Shown piece by piece: positions 5,830-5,901 of a stretch of DNA of 5,901 nucleotides. Below the pieces are notes generated by a model that saw only the letters and a program-made list of their open reading frames with translations, did not search any database and was not told where the DNA came from. The first letter of the stretch is position 1. Each line of letters opens with the position of its first letter. The position numbers were made by a program, and so were the translations under genes. Origin of the DNA: a bacterium (GTDB lineage Bacteria; Zhuqueibacterota; Zhuqueibacteria; Thermofontimicrobiales; Thermofontimicrobiaceae); contig DSAU01000585.1 of NCBI GenBank assembly GCA_011046315.1, positions 1 to 5,901 of the forward strand, given 5' to 3'.

Positions 5830-5901
5830 TCAGTGATGTTGTTCATCGATTACTTTTTCGATAAAAGTAACGGCATCGCCGACGTTTTTAACTGATAGTG
5901 C
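5830..5901 (-). CDS. acpP: Acyl carrier protein, C-terminal fragment (gene runs off the window)
   Basis: The last 23 codons of a minus-strand gene plus a TGA stop are present, reading ALSVKNVGDAVTFIEKV then IDEQHH. This matches the C-terminal end of bacterial acyl carrier proteins, where a short loop leads into a final helix of the form 'TVGDAVxYIE'. The 4'-phosphopantetheine serine (DSL motif) would lie about 40 residues upstream, outside the window, so it cannot be checked. The protein would carry growing acyl chains for fatty-acid synthesis. A specialised carrier protein of a polyketide or lipid pathway is also possible, and the symbol is therefore tentative. Confidence 0.7.
   Translation of the reverse strand, partial: ALSVKNVGDAVTFIEKVIDEQHH

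Overview
The window looks like a chromosomal segment of an environmental, Gram-negative bacterium of the FCB superphylum (Calditrichota, KSB1, Zixibacteria, Marinimicrobia or a similar lineage). The main clue is the large secreted peptidase. It ends in a type-A type IX secretion (Por/T9SS) sorting domain with the 'NFPNPFNPQTKI' signature typical of those phyla. The moderate GC content, the Shine-Dalgarno sites and the short repeat sequences in the intergenic DNA fit the same picture. The phylum cannot be fixed from this window alone.

Layout from left to right. Positions 1-200 are non-coding, with a GC-rich palindrome inside a pair of diverged inverted 'CACCAAGG'-type repeats. Positions 3822 down to 201 (minus strand) hold a likely two-gene operon. 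The first gene is a 188-aa SAM-dependent class I methyltransferase with a GTG start. The second, 31 bp downstream, is a 1007-aa secreted M28-family zinc peptidase with a signal peptide, a complete metal-ligand set, two 'GNGxxxxDxGE' beta domains, a GATase/ThuA-like domain and a T9SS sorting domain. Positions 3823-4680 are an 858-bp divergent intergenic region. It contains a candidate promoter for the minus-strand operon, a cluster of short inverted repeats (one of them a diverged 'TTGCGAG...AATCT/AGATT...CTCGCAA'-type element) and a near-consensus sigma70-like promoter. Positions 4681-5673 (plus strand) encode a 330-aa DRG/Obg-related GTPase with a C-terminal TGS domain. It is followed by a strong hairpin terminator, which it shares with a convergent minus-strand gene. 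Only the last 23 codons of that gene are in the window, and they read as the C-terminus of an acyl carrier protein.

Functionally these are three independent units. The peptidase would digest peptides outside the cell or at its surface. The methyltransferase acts in the cytoplasm on an unknown substrate. The GTPase is probably a ribosome- or RNA-associated regulator, and the carrier protein serves fatty-acid or related acyl synthesis. I do not see a defence system, mobile element with a transposase, CRISPR array, tRNA or rRNA. The less ordinary features are the stacked repeats in the divergent spacer, non-canonical residues in the GTPase G3 motif and methyltransferase motif I, and the 148-nt leader of the GTPase gene. 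I found no convincing evidence of a wholly new biological system.
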